Shown one piece after another: positions 41,670-51,190 of a DNA stretch of 56,996 bases (position 1 is its first letter; the number at the start of each line of letters is the position of its first letter). A model generated the notes under the pieces. It did not search any database and was not told the DNA's origin. It worked only from the letters and a program-made list of their open reading frames with translations. The stretch comes from Bacilli bacterium (GTDB lineage: Bacteria > Bacillota_I > Bacilli_A > RF39 > UBA660). The position numbers were made by a program, and so were the translations under genes. The stretch spans positions 1 to 56,996 of the forward strand of contig JAFQQE010000003.1 of NCBI GenBank assembly GCA_017411405.1. The letters run 5' to 3'.

Positions 41670-43424
41670 ATGTTTGGTAAATTATTAGAGGTAATAGATA
41701 ACAAGGTAGTTTTAGAAAATAAAACTGGTGAAGTTGATACTAACTACATTAATTTACATGTTATATTTAATGACAATTTAAGAAAAATAGTAGGCGAAAT
41801 AATTTCTTTAAGTAGTGATTTAATTACTATTAAATTAATAGGAGAAATAATTGATGATAAGTTTATTAGTGGTCTTGTAAAGAAACCTAATTTAAATAAT
41901 GGATGTAGAATAGTTTATAAAAGTGAAGTAGAATTATTAGTTGGTAAACAAGATTTAGATAATAAAGATAATTTTTATATAGGTAAATCTTTATCTTATG
42001 ATGGTTTTAATGTTACAGGTAATTTAAATGATTTTTTTTCAAATCACTTTGCTATAGTTGGAAATACTGGTTCTGGTAAAAGTTGTAGTGTAGTTAGAAT
42101 ATTACAAAATATATTTTATAAAAGTTCTAGTTATATGCCTAGAGGAGCTCATTTAGCTATATTTGATGTATATGGTGAATATAATAATGCTTTTAAAGCT
42201 TTAAATAATATTAATCGAATGGGGTTTAAAAGTTATTCTACTAAAGTTGATTTAAGTGAAGGAGAATTAATAAATATACCAGCTTATTTTTTGAGCGTTG
42301 ATGATCTTGCTTTACTTTTAAATGTAACTAGTCCTAATCAGTTACCATTAATAGAAAAAACTTTAAAATTAGTTTATATATTTAAAAACACTGATGAAAC
42401 TATTACAAAACATAAAGATGATATTATCGCTAGTACTTTGTTAGATGTTTTGACTAGTGGAAGAACTAGCACACAAATAAGGGATCAAGTAATCGCTATA
42501 TTAACAAGGTATAATACAGATACTTTAAATTTAGATACTGAAATAAGTCAACCAGGATATACTAGAACTATTAAACAATGTTTAAATATAGATAATCAAG
42601 GGAAGATGAATTCTTTACAATTTGTAGTAGATTTATTAGAAAAATATAAAAAATTAGATTTGGGGGAAATAAAAAGTGATATTAACTTTGTATATTCTTT
42701 AGAAGATATTTATTATGCAATGGAGTTTGCTTTAATTAATGAGGGTGTTTTGAAAAGCGATAAAATGTATGATGAATATAATCAACTAAAGGTTAGATTA
42801 CAACAAATAATTAATAGTGATTATAAGGAGTATTTTAAAGTTGGTGAATATATTTCTAAAGGAGAATTTATTAAAAGGTTATTTAAAAGTGATAGAGATT
42901 ATCAAATAATTAATTTTAATTTAAATCATATTGATGAACGTTTTGCAAAAAAGATTACTAAAATTTATTCAAAGTTATTTTTTGATTTTTCTACAACATT
43001 AGAATCAAGAGGTAGTTTTCCAATTCATATAATTTTAGAAGAAGCACATAGATATGTACAAAGAGATACTGATATAGAAGTTTTAGGATATAATATATTT
43101 GATAGAATTACTAAAGAGGGTAGAAAGTATGGTGTTATATTAGGTATGATAACTCAAAGACCTAGTGAACTTTCTATTACTGCTTTAAGTCAATGTTCTA
43201 ACTTTATAATATTAAGAATGTTTTATCCAGATGATTTAAATATGATAAAATCTATTACCACTAATATAGAAGAAAGTACTTTTGAAAAAATAAAGTCGTT
43301 CTTACCAGGTAATGCATTAGTATTTGGTGTATCATTTAAAATACCTTTACTTGTAAGCTTAGATTTACCAAATCCAATGCCAGAGAGTACTAGTGTTAAT
43401 ATAAGTGATGTTTGGTACAAATAA
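41670..43424 (+). CDS. herA: HerA-like DNA translocase ATPase
   Basis: 584 residues. An N-terminal beta-rich HAS-barrel (1-100) is followed by a FtsK/HerA-type RecA fold: Walker A VGNTGSGKSCS near 130, Walker B with the catalytic Glu in HIILEEAHRYVQ near 450, the arginine-containing RITKEGRKYG and sensor-like MITQRPSELS. Archaeal HerA works with the nuclease NurA in end resection; no NurA is adjacent. AGGAGAGG precedes the ATG. Confidence 0.88.
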   Translation: MFGKLLEVIDNKVVLENKTGEVDTNYINLHVIFNDNLRKIVGEIISLSSDLITIKLIGEIIDDKFISGLVKKPNLNNGCRIVYKSEVELLVGKQDLDNKDNFYIGKSLSYDGFNVTGNLNDFFSNHFAIVGNTGSGKSCSVVRILQNIFYKSSSYMPRGAHLAIFDVYGEYNNAFKALNNINRMGFKSYSTKVDLSEGELINIPAYFLSVDDLALLLNVTSPNQLPLIEKTLKLVYIFKNTDETITKHKDDIIASTLLDVLTSGRTSTQIRDQVIAILTRYNTDTLNLDTEISQPGYTRTIKQCLNIDNQGKMNSLQFVVDLLEKYKKLDLGEIKSDINFVYSLEDIYYAMEFALINEGVLKSDKMYDEYNQLKVRLQQIINSDYKEYFKVGEYISKGEFIKRLFKSDRDYQIINFNLNHIDERFAKKITKIYSKLFFDFSTTLESRGSFPIHIILEEAHRYVQRDTDIEVLGYNIFDRITKEGRKYGVILGMITQRPSELSITALSQCSNFIILRMFYPDDLNMIKSITTNIEESTFEKIKSFLPGNALVFGVSFKIPLLVSLDLPNPMPESTSVNISDVWYK

Positions 43425-43459
43425 TTTATTTAAAATAAAAAGTGCTATACTTAAGTATG

Positions 43460-43488
43460 CTAACGAAATTAAATTCGTTAGTTTTTTA
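43460..43488 (+). terminator. terminator of the HerA-like gene
   Basis: CTAACGAA-ATTAAA-TTCGTTAG followed by six Ts. Confidence 0.8.
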
Positions 43489-43496
43489 TTCTTTTA

Positions 43497-43523
43497 AATA
43501 AAAAAACGAAGATATTTCTTCGT
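43497..43523 (-). terminator. terminator of rpmB
   Basis: On the minus strand ACGAAGA-AATA-TCTTCGT followed by TTTTTT. Confidence 0.8.
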
Positions 43524-43526
43524 ATA

Positions 43527-43718
43527 TTAAGCTTCTGTATTTTCAGTTTTAGTTTCAGCTTTTCTCATTGTTCTAGCTTCTCTAGCACTTAATTTAACTT
43601 TTTGTCCATCGATTGTATAAGTTTGTAAATTTGGATTTTGACGCATTTTTGTAGCATTTAAAGCATGTGATCTTCTGTTTCCAAATAAAGGTTTTTTAGT
43701 TGTTACTTTTGTTGCCAT
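43527..43718 (-). CDS. rpmB: 50S ribosomal protein L28
   Basis: 63 residues. KPLFGNRRSHALNATKMRQNPNL and KVKLSAREARTMRKA are the L28 core. The zinc-type cysteines are absent, so this is the C-minus form. A short Glu/Thr tail (ETKTENTEA) is extra. TTAAGGAGGGAAAAC precedes the ATG. Monocistronic, with its own promoter and terminator. Confidence 0.94.
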   Translation of the reverse strand: MATKVTTKKPLFGNRRSHALNATKMRQNPNLQTYTIDGQKVKLSAREARTMRKAETKTENTEA

Positions 43719-43749
43719 TGTTTTCCCTCCTTAATAAGAATTCTAGTTG

Positions 43750-43778
43750 ATTTTATCATGAAAAGTATCAAAAGTCAA
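43750..43778 (-). promoter_or_regulatory. sigma-A promoter of rpmB
   Basis: On the minus strand TTGACT, 17-base spacer, TAAAAT. Confidence 0.75.
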
Positions 43779-43855
43779 ATATACTTTTATAATTTTTTAA
43801 AAAAACTTTAAAATAATTAATTAATTTTATATAATAACATTAGAGGTGAGTACTT

Positions 43856-46702
43856 ATGAATTATATTTATTTAGGTGTAGTTACTGATTATACATTACTT
43901 ACTAGTTTAATTAAGATTGATGATTTAATTAATTTTAGTATAAAGAATAATTATAAAGTATTAGGTATATTAAATGATAATTTATATAGTACTATGGAAT
44001 TTTATACTAAATGTATAAAGAATAATATAAAGCCTATTATTGGTTTAATAAAAAGTGTAGATAATAAAAAATATTATATATATCCTAAGAATTATAATGG
44101 ATTAATTGATCTATTTAATGCTCGTGATAATTCTGATAATTTATTATATGTTATTCCTTATCAATATAAAGAATTATATAATGAATTAGAAGTAAATAAT
44201 AAATTTATAAGTTATAAAAATAAAGATGAATTAAAAAATAGTTTATTAATAACTAATAATGTAGTTTCTTTATATGAAATATATGCTTTTTGTAAAGAAG
44301 AATCTAATTATGTAAATTATTTACATTTAATTGATAATGGATTAACAATAAGTAATTATAGTTTTATAGATTATAGTAATAATGTATTTTTAGATAAATT
44401 TGATGAGTTTGATATAAAAACTACTAATAGTTTTGTAAATAATATAGATATTGTTATTAAAAATGATAAAAAGTATATTCCTAAATTTATAGATAATTCT
44501 TATGATTATTTAAAAAAATTAAGTATTAGTGGATTAAAGAAAAGATTAAAAGATAATGTTAGTGATATTTATAAAAAAAGATTGTTATATGAACTAGATG
44601 TAATTAATAATATGGGGTATGTTGATTATTTTTTGATAGTATATGATTATGTAAAATATAGTAAAAATAATAATATCATGGTAGGACCTGGTAGGGGGAG
44701 TGCTGCAGGTTCTTTAGTTAGTTATAGTTTGGGTATAACTGAAATTGATCCTATTAAGTATGATTTATTATTTGAAAGATTTTTAAATCCCGAAAGAATA
44801 ACTATGCCAGATATAGATATTGATTTTGATGCTTTAAAAAGAAGTGAAGTTATAGATTATGTTATTAAAAAATATGGTAGAGAATATGTTAGTAATATTA
44901 TGACTTTTTCTACTTTGGGTAGTAAACAAGTATTAAGAGATGTTTCAAAGAGTTTAGAAGTAGACAGTAAAATAGTAGATAGACTATGTTCTTTTATAGA
45001 TGCTAAATTAAGTTTAAAAGATAATTTAAATGATAATGTTAAACGTATGTTAAATCAATTTAGCAATTTAAAGAATGCTTATTATGTTTCTATGAAATTA
45101 GAAGGTATAAAAAGACAAACAGGTACTCATGCTGCTGGTGTAGTTATATCTAGTGAAAAATTGACTAATGTTATTCCTATAATTAAAAGTAATGATAATT
45201 ATCTAACTGGTTATACTATGGAATATTTAGAAGAATTAGGGTTACTTAAAATGGATTTTTTAGCTATAAAGGATTTAAGTATACTTGATTTTATAATTAG
45301 TTCTATAGAAAGTAAGATAAAAAGAAAGATAAATATACATAATATTAGATTAGATGATGAAGAAACTTATAGAGAATTTAGTAAGGGTAATACTAGTGGA
45401 GTATTTCAATTTGAAAGTAGTGGAATGAAGAATTTTTTAACTAAACTTAAACCAAGTTGTTTTTCTGATTTGATTGCAGCATTGGCTTTATTTAGACCTG
45501 GTCCAATGGGTAATATAGATACTTATATTGCTAGAAAGAATGGTAAAGAAGAAATTGATTATATTCATCCTAGTTTAGAAAAAATATTAAAAAGTACTTA
45601 TGGAATAATTATTTATCAAGAACAAATAATGCAAATATTATCTTTGATGGCTAATTATAGTTATGCAGAAAGTGATCTTATTAGGAGAGCTATAAGCAAG
45701 AAAAAATTAAATATTATAGAAGAAGAAAAAAATAAGTTTATAAGTAACTCTATTAAGAATGGATATAGTGAAACTGTATGTAGACAAGTATATGAATTAA
45801 TAGTTAAGTTTGCTAATTATGGATTTAATAAATCTCATTCAGTAGCATATGCGTTAGTGGGTTATGAAATGTGTTATTTAAAATCTCATTATCCTTTGTA
45901 TTTTTATCAAGCATTACTTAATTTTAATATTGGTAGTGAATCTAAGACAAAAGAATATATAGATGTTTTGAAAAAAATGAATATTAATATTTTAAAACCG
46001 GATATTAATTTGAGTGGTGATAAGTATCATGTTATTAACAATAGTTTGTTATTACCTATAAATATAATTAAAAATATTGGTACTAGTGTTGCTGATATTA
46101 TAGTTAGAGTTAGAGAAGATGGTTTTAAAGATTATTTTGATTTTGTAAAAAAGATTAATATTGATGGTATTGGTGTTAAGACTATAGAAGTATTAATACA
46201 AGCTGGTTGTTGTGATTCGTTTAATTTAAATAGACATACTATGATAGAAAATTTAGGCAATGCTATTACTTATTCTGAATTAAGTAGTGGAATAGATTCT
46301 AGTTTAGTTAGTAAACCTGAAATTAAAGAGTATGAAGAGTATTCCAATAGTGAACTCGTAAGTAAAGAAAATGAATTATATGGTTTTTATTTGTCTAGTC
46401 ATCCGGTATCTAAATATAATAATAAAGTTAAAATAAATAATATAGAAAATTATTTTGATAAAATGATTGATATTTATTTATATGTTGAAGATATTAAAAC
46501 AATTAAAACTAAAAATGGTGAAGATATGGCGTTTATTAGTTGTAGTGATGAAACAGGAATTATTGATGCTATAGTATTTCCAAATAAATATAATTTAATT
46601 AATGATATTAAAAAATATGATATAGTTTTAATTAATGCTAAAGTAGAGAAAAGATATGATAAATGTCAATTGGTTGTAAATAAAATTTTAAAACAATTGT
46701 AA
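43856..46702 (+). CDS. dnaE: DNA polymerase III alpha subunit (DnaE type)
   Basis: 948 residues, against about 1100-1160 for most DnaE. The polymerase core is intact: GPGRGSAAGSL near 278, the metal site PDIDIDFD near 320, RQTGTHAAGVV near 420, FRPGPMGNI and YQEQIMQI, then HhH and a C-terminal OB fold (IYLYVEDIKTI onward, about 875-945). The N-terminal PHP domain (1-200) is reduced and lacks the metal-binding His-x-His (YLGVVTDYTLL at the start), so it cannot be a nuclease. The extreme C-terminal tau-binding region is missing or tiny. GAGGTGAGTACTT precedes the ATG. It may be the lagging-strand/primer-extending DnaE beside a PolC elsewhere. Confidence 0.95.
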   Translation: MNYIYLGVVTDYTLLTSLIKIDDLINFSIKNNYKVLGILNDNLYSTMEFYTKCIKNNIKPIIGLIKSVDNKKYYIYPKNYNGLIDLFNARDNSDNLLYVIPYQYKELYNELEVNNKFISYKNKDELKNSLLITNNVVSLYEIYAFCKEESNYVNYLHLIDNGLTISNYSFIDYSNNVFLDKFDEFDIKTTNSFVNNIDIVIKNDKKYIPKFIDNSYDYLKKLSISGLKKRLKDNVSDIYKKRLLYELDVINNMGYVDYFLIVYDYVKYSKNNNIMVGPGRGSAAGSLVSYSLGITEIDPIKYDLLFERFLNPERITMPDIDIDFDALKRSEVIDYVIKKYGREYVSNIMTFSTLGSKQVLRDVSKSLEVDSKIVDRLCSFIDAKLSLKDNLNDNVKRMLNQFSNLKNAYYVSMKLEGIKRQTGTHAAGVVISSEKLTNVIPIIKSNDNYLTGYTMEYLEELGLLKMDFLAIKDLSILDFIISSIESKIKRKINIHNIRLDDEETYREFSKGNTSGVFQFESSGMKNFLTKLKPSCFSDLIAALALFRPGPMGNIDTYIARKNGKEEIDYIHPSLEKILKSTYGIIIYQEQIMQILSLMANYSYAESDLIRRAISKKKLNIIEEEKNKFISNSIKNGYSETVCRQVYELIVKFANYGFNKSHSVAYALVGYEMCYLKSHYPLYFYQALLNFNIGSESKTKEYIDVLKKMNINILKPDINLSGDKYHVINNSLLLPINIIKNIGTSVADIIVRVREDGFKDYFDFVKKINIDGIGVKTIEVLIQAGCCDSFNLNRHTMIENLGNAITYSELSSGIDSSLVSKPEIKEYEEYSNSELVSKENELYGFYLSSHPVSKYNNKVKINNIENYFDKMIDIYLYVEDIKTIKTKNGEDMAFISCSDETGIIDAIVFPNKYNLINDIKKYDIVLINAKVEKRYDKCQLVVNKILKQL

Positions 46703-46749
46703 TATTATTTATAATGTGTTACTCTATATTTAGAAGGGATAGGTAAAAT

Positions 46750-47127
46750 ATGGCTGAAAAGTATACTTCAGATGATTATAATGCAGTATTAGATAAATTT
46801 TATTTTGATGATAATAATAAATATGATCGAAATTCTATTTCTAAATATTATGAAGAAAAAGCTTGGCGAGATGCTCAAATAAAAGAAGAAAAACGAATAG
46901 AATATGAGAGGGAACGTTTATTAGCTGAAGAAAAGTATAGAGAATTCGAGCATGCAAGGAAAAATAATGAAAGGTTAAAATTAGAACGTGAGAATGCTGT
47001 AAAAGATGCTAAGCAAAGATATAAAGCTAAAAGCTCTTTGTGGAAATTTTTTCATCGTAAGTTGAATCCACAAAATATTAATTTCTCAAATCTTGATGTT
47101 CATGAAATACATTCTATGTATAGATAA
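46750..47127 (+). CDS. charged coiled-coil protein of unknown function (125 aa)
   Basis: Not recognised. Acidic, Tyr/Asp-rich head, then a strong Glu/Arg/Lys coiled coil (about 38-100) and a short tail. No membrane segment. AGAAGGGATAGGTAAA precedes the ATG. Linked by 5 bases to the next small gene. Confidence 0.7.
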   Translation: MAEKYTSDDYNAVLDKFYFDDNNKYDRNSISKYYEEKAWRDAQIKEEKRIEYERERLLAEEKYREFEHARKNNERLKLERENAVKDAKQRYKAKSSLWKFFHRKLNPQNINFSNLDVHEIHSMYR

Positions 47128-47141
47128 GAGGATTGATTATA

Positions 47142-47423
47142 ATGGAAGAGTTAAAATATGATTTTGATAAATATATAGAAGCTTTAAAAGGAACTGATAC
47201 TAAGTTTAAAAGAAAAGAACTAATTGATAGTATTAAGGAACTTATTTATATTTTTGATACTATTGCTCAAGCAGATGGTGTCGAGTTACATTATCTTAAA
47301 AGTAAAGAAATAATAGATTTGACAAAAGAGAATGTTAGTGAAGATGATTTTTTAGAAGCAGCTATAGTATATTTAGAAAATGCAAAGAATATTATAGGTG
47401 AATATTTAGATACTAAACTTTAA
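47142..47423 (+). CDS. small helical protein of unknown function (93 aa)
   Basis: The ATG at 47142 has AAGAGGATTG about 9 bases upstream. Acidic, all-helical; one region (ELIYIFDTIAQADGVELHYLKSK) resembles EF-hand-free TerB-like or small helical bundle proteins, but not enough for a call. Same transcript as the previous gene. Confidence 0.65.
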   Translation: MEELKYDFDKYIEALKGTDTKFKRKELIDSIKELIYIFDTIAQADGVELHYLKSKEIIDLTKENVSEDDFLEAAIVYLENAKNIIGEYLDTKL

Positions 47424-47442
47424 TATATATTAAAGTTTTTTT
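47417..47442 (+). terminator. terminator of the two small genes
   Basis: ACTTTAAT-ATAT-ATTAAAGT followed by seven Ts. Confidence 0.8.
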
Positions 47443-47454
47443 AATTATAAAAAT

Positions 47455-47487
47455 AAAAAAACTGTTAATAAATTTATTAACAGTTTT
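47455..47487 (-). terminator. terminator of rpsD
   Basis: A long near-perfect palindrome (AAACTGTTAATAAA with TTTATTAACAGTTT) followed on the minus strand by seven Ts. Confidence 0.8.
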
Positions 47488-47491
47488 ATAA

Positions 47492-48094
47492 TTATCTATT
47501 GTAGAATTCAACGATTAATGATTCATTTATTTCAGCGTTTAATTCATTTCTTTCTGGTAATCTTGTGTAAGTTCCAGTTAATTTTTTGTTATCAAACTCA
47601 ACAAAAGCTGGAGTTTTGATATTTAATTCTATAGCTTGTCTTATAGCTTTATGTTCTAATGAATTTTCTTTTACTGAAATAACATCACCTGGTTTACAAG
47701 TATAACTAGGAATGTTTACTTTGTTTCCATTTACTAAAATATGTCCATGGTTAACAATTTGTCTTGCTCCACGTCTTGTAGTAGCAAGTCCCATTCTGTA
47801 AACTAAGTTATCCAATCTACTTTCTAATAATCTTAGGAAGTTTTCACCAGCGATACCTTTCATTTTAGAAGCTTTATCAAAAGTTCTTCTAAATTGTTTT
47901 TCATTTAAACCATACATAAATCTAACTTTTTGTTTTTCTTGTAATTGGATTCCGTATTCACTTACTTTTTTTCTTCTAGAAGTACCATGTATTCCAGGAG
48001 CGTAAGGTCTTTTAGCTAAATCTTTACCATTTTCTAATGTAGAAAAACCTAATCTTCTAGATTTTTTGTATTGAGGTCCTGTATATCTTGACAT
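47492..48094 (-). CDS. rpsD: 30S ribosomal protein S4
   Basis: 200 residues, full length, starting [18 protein letters not shown]. The S4 domain has [23 protein letters not shown] and VNGHILVNG-type [12 protein letters not shown]. It binds 16S 5-prime domain and, in Bacillus, its own mRNA leader. The N-terminal zinc cysteines are absent. GAAAGGAGAAAT precedes the ATG. Confidence 0.97.
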   Translation of the reverse strand: MSRYTGPQYKKSRRLGFSTLENGKDLAKRPYAPGIHGTSRRKKVSEYGIQLQEKQKVRFMYGLNEKQFRRTFDKASKMKGIAGENFLRLLESRLDNLVYRMGLATTRRGARQIVNHGHILVNGNKVNIPSYTCKPGDVISVKENSLEHKAIRQAIELNIKTPAFVEFDNKKLTGTYTRLPERNELNAEINESLIVEFYNR

Positions 48095-48114
48095 AATATT
48101 TCTCCTTTCTAATG

Positions 48115-48240
48115 TTTTACGGTTAAAGCAAATAAAATATATTAATAGGGTGTTATTTATTCTTTCACTTTGGCAGTTAAGCTACTAGATACTAGAAATA
48201 AACACGTTATTAACAATTTTATTAAACTGCCTAAATCACG
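48115..48240 (-). ncRNA. rpsD leader, probable S4 autoregulatory RNA
   Basis: The leader between promoter and rpsD is about 145 bases. GGCAGTTTAA and TTAACTGCC (plus-strand 48222-48231 and 48172-48180) form a long-range stem enclosing about 40 bases with a CTAGTATCTAGTAG hairpin. The length and enclosed structure fit an S4 leader like that of Bacillus rpsD. Confidence 0.6.
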
Positions 48241-48248
48241 CAATATAA

Positions 48249-48276
48249 ATTATACACTAATTATTGATTTTGTCAA
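48249..48276 (-). promoter_or_regulatory. sigma-A promoter of rpsD
   Basis: On the minus strand TTGACA, 16-base spacer, TATAAT. Confidence 0.85.
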
Positions 48277-48314
48277 ATATTTATTATAAAATTTATATAT
48301 AAAGTAGGTGGATT

Positions 48315-48574
48315 ATGAAAAATACTACTAAGTTTTTATTAAAAATTAATCCGAATTATTTAAATAGTATAAAAGAAAGTGAATTAACAGAAGAAATTAT
48401 ACTTTATGTTTTAGAAAATGGTATTGATTTCAATAATGATAAATTTGATAGATATGTTATACATTAGATAATTCATATATTGATAAGTCTTTTTTAGAAT
48501 TATTTCAAATTGCTAATTTAATAAAACAAGATTATATGGAAATATATGAAAGTATATTTATGAAAGTAAAATAG
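48315..48574 (+). pseudogene. frameshifted small gene (about 86 codons)
   Basis: An ATG at 48315 with AGTAGGTGG upstream opens a 50-codon frame that stops at 48467 after FDRYVIH. From 48464 another frame continues smoothly, LDNSYIDKSFLELFQIAN, to a stop at 48574, 12 bases before the next start. Both parts have the same Asn/Ile/Lys helical style, so one small gene of about 86 codons seems broken by a single-base change near 48460. Sequencing error cannot be excluded; a gene of unknown function either way. Confidence 0.55.
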
Positions 48575-48586
48575 AGGTGTAATTAT

Positions 48587-51151
48587 ATGTTTTTGAATAT
48601 TATTTTAATAGGTTTGTTAATATTTTTTATAGTAAAAAATTACAAATTAGAAGATAAAGCTAATTCTAAAATAAAGTTTTGTCCTAATTGTGGGTGTGAT
48701 TTGTATCATTTGAATAATAATAAAAATGATAATCATAGTCGAGAACAGGAGATGGAACTTCCTCAAAAAAAACATGAAAAAGTTGATGATAAAATAATTA
48801 AAAATAATGTAATTTTGATTATAGGTTCTATATTAATTATATTATCTTCTATAATTTTTTTAACAACAACTTGGTATGTAACAAATAGTTTTATTAAGAT
48901 ATTAATTATAATTATGATTTATGGAGTTTTTTCTTTATCAAGTTTTGTTGCAAAGAAATATTTATCTTTAGAAAAAACTAGTAATATATTTTTTAATATC
49001 TCTATATTTTATATACCAATAGGTTTGTTTTCTATAAGTTCTTTTTCATTATTAGGTGAGTTTTTATCTATTAATGGTAGTGGTAGATGGATATATTTAA
49101 CAATTTCTTCTATATTAGTATCTATTTTATATTATTTTATATCTAAAAAAAGTTCTTCTAATAGTATATTTATTATGGGAGTTATATTTCAATATTTAAG
49201 TATTGCTTTTTTTATGAATATTATTAGTAATACATTTATATTTATTATAATTGGGTTATTGTTTTATAATGTTTTACATGGATTACTTTATAATAATAAT
49301 TTGTTAAAGTATAATAAAAATTTAAGTTTTAATTTATATAAAATAATTGGTATAAGTTTGAATATAATAAGCTTATATTTTTCAATATTTTATTTGATTG
49401 TTGATATGGGAAGTATTGAAAATATATTATTTTATTTAATGTTATTTATACATAATTATTATTTATATAGTTTTAGTTTGAAAAAAGATAATATATTTAA
49501 TTCTGTTTTTCCTTTGATAATATTTACTTTAATTATTAATATATCTAGTTTAATTTCTTTTAATCAAAGATATATTCAAGTATTTATTTTAATTGGTTGC
49601 ATATTAATATATTTAATTAATTATATAAAGGATAATAAAACAAATATTTTTAGTTTAATATATGTTAATTCATCTATTATGATTTTGTGGATATATACTA
49701 TTTTAAGTAATAATATATTATTAAATTCTAGTATTATTTTACTAAGTTGGTTATTATTAAATTTAATAAATTTTATTTATAAAAGAACAAAGATTAATTC
49801 TTATTTGGTATCTATAAGTTTATATTTATTAATTATAAATTTATTATATCAATATAATCTACCTATAATATTAAGTTTTACTTTATCATTATCAATTTTA
49901 TGTTTAAATATATATAATCCATTGAATGAACTTAAAGAGTCTCTTAAGATAATATCTTTAATTAATTCATTTATGGTAATTACTTATTATTCATTATATG
50001 AAATAGATAATAAATATTTTTTGATAGGGTTAATTATTTATTATATAGTTATGAATGTTTATAATTATATTTATAATAATGATAAATATAGATTTATTTC
50101 TTATATTAGTATGGTTATTTCAATTATATCTTTATCAAATATATTTAATTTAGATATATATAATTATATTTTTACAATAAGTATTTCTTTAATTTTATTT
50201 TTAGAAAAATTTATATTTAATCAAAGATCTAAAATTATTAATTATTTGCTTCTTGTGTTATTTTTAATAGCCTTTTTAATATTAAATGTAAATGTTAATA
50301 TATCAAGTTTTATTGTATTAATTATTAGTGCTATATTATATGTTTTATATATTAGATACTATAATAAAAGTGAAGGTTTTTATTATATTCTTGGGTTAAG
50401 TTTAATACCTTATTTATATTTTAATTATAATTTAATTGCTTATAATTATTTAAGTTTAATAAATATTTGTGTAATAATAATGTTGATATACATAAATTAT
50501 ATAAAAAGAAAACCTATATTTTATAATTTGTTTTATTTATTTATAATATTATCTTTTATAACTAATATGTCTAATATTTATATTGTTCTTTTATTAGGGT
50601 TAGTTGGTACTTTTATTATATATTTATTTGATGAAGAATATAAAAGAGATGTTTTAAAATTTATTATGTATTTATTTATGTTATTGATATATAAGAATGG
50701 TGTTATTGATTTAAATTTTAGTGATATATCTATTCTTAATTATGGTATATATGTATTGTTTATTGTTTTAATATCTAGAACTATTATTAAAAATAATAGT
50801 GATAATTATAGAGTGTTTGAATATGTTTCTTTAGTTTTATTATATTTAAATGTGTTATTTAATTATTCTAGTGAAATAGATAGTGTTATTTTTATATTTT
50901 TATTGGTTGGAATAGTAATATTGTCTTATATTCATAAATTAGGTCCATTATTTATTGTTTCTTTAATTGCAATAATATTTAATGTATTTGTTTTAACAAA
51001 AGTATTTTGGTTTAATATACCTTGGTGGATTTATATTTTAATAGTTGGAATAATATTAGTAGTATTTGCAGTTAGAAATGAAACTAAAGAGAATACTTCT
51101 AAAAATATACAAGATAAGATAAATGATTTTAAAGATAGATTTGATGTTTAA
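48587..51151 (+). CDS. large polytopic membrane protein with zinc-ribbon-like head (854 aa)
   Basis: One N-terminal membrane segment, then a cytoplasmic zinc-ribbon-like CPNCGC (32-37; only one CxxC pair) and a charged linker to residue 74, followed by roughly 22-25 membrane segments to about 830 and a short basic tail. It recalls DUF2157/DUF2339-type membrane proteins, which have a similar head and many helices, but I cannot place it firmly. GAGGTGTAATTAT precedes the ATG. The anchored Thr-rich protein 40 bases downstream may be co-transcribed. Confidence 0.78.
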   Translation: MFLNIILIGLLIFFIVKNYKLEDKANSKIKFCPNCGCDLYHLNNNKNDNHSREQEMELPQKKHEKVDDKIIKNNVILIIGSILIILSSIIFLTTTWYVTNSFIKILIIIMIYGVFSLSSFVAKKYLSLEKTSNIFFNISIFYIPIGLFSISSFSLLGEFLSINGSGRWIYLTISSILVSILYYFISKKSSSNSIFIMGVIFQYLSIAFFMNIISNTFIFIIIGLLFYNVLHGLLYNNNLLKYNKNLSFNLYKIIGISLNIISLYFSIFYLIVDMGSIENILFYLMLFIHNYYLYSFSLKKDNIFNSVFPLIIFTLIINISSLISFNQRYIQVFILIGCILIYLINYIKDNKTNIFSLIYVNSSIMILWIYTILSNNILLNSSIILLSWLLLNLINFIYKRTKINSYLVSISLYLLIINLLYQYNLPIILSFTLSLSILCLNIYNPLNELKESLKIISLINSFMVITYYSLYEIDNKYFLIGLIIYYIVMNVYNYIYNNDKYRFISYISMVISIISLSNIFNLDIYNYIFTISISLILFLEKFIFNQRSKIINYLLLVLFLIAFLILNVNVNISSFIVLIISAILYVLYIRYYNKSEGFYYILGLSLIPYLYFNYNLIAYNYLSLINICVIIMLIYINYIKRKPIFYNLFYLFIILSFITNMSNIYIVLLLGLVGTFIIYLFDEEYKRDVLKFIMYLFMLLIYKNGVIDLNFSDISILNYGIYVLFIVLISRTIIKNNSDNYRVFEYVSLVLLYLNVLFNYSSEIDSVIFIFLLVGIVILSYIHKLGPLFIVSLIAIIFNVFVLTKVFWFNIPWWIYILIVGIILVVFAVRNETKENTSKNIQDKINDFKDRFDV

Positions 51152-51190
51152 TTTTTATTAAGTTTATGTTAGAATATGGAGGTTGATTAA

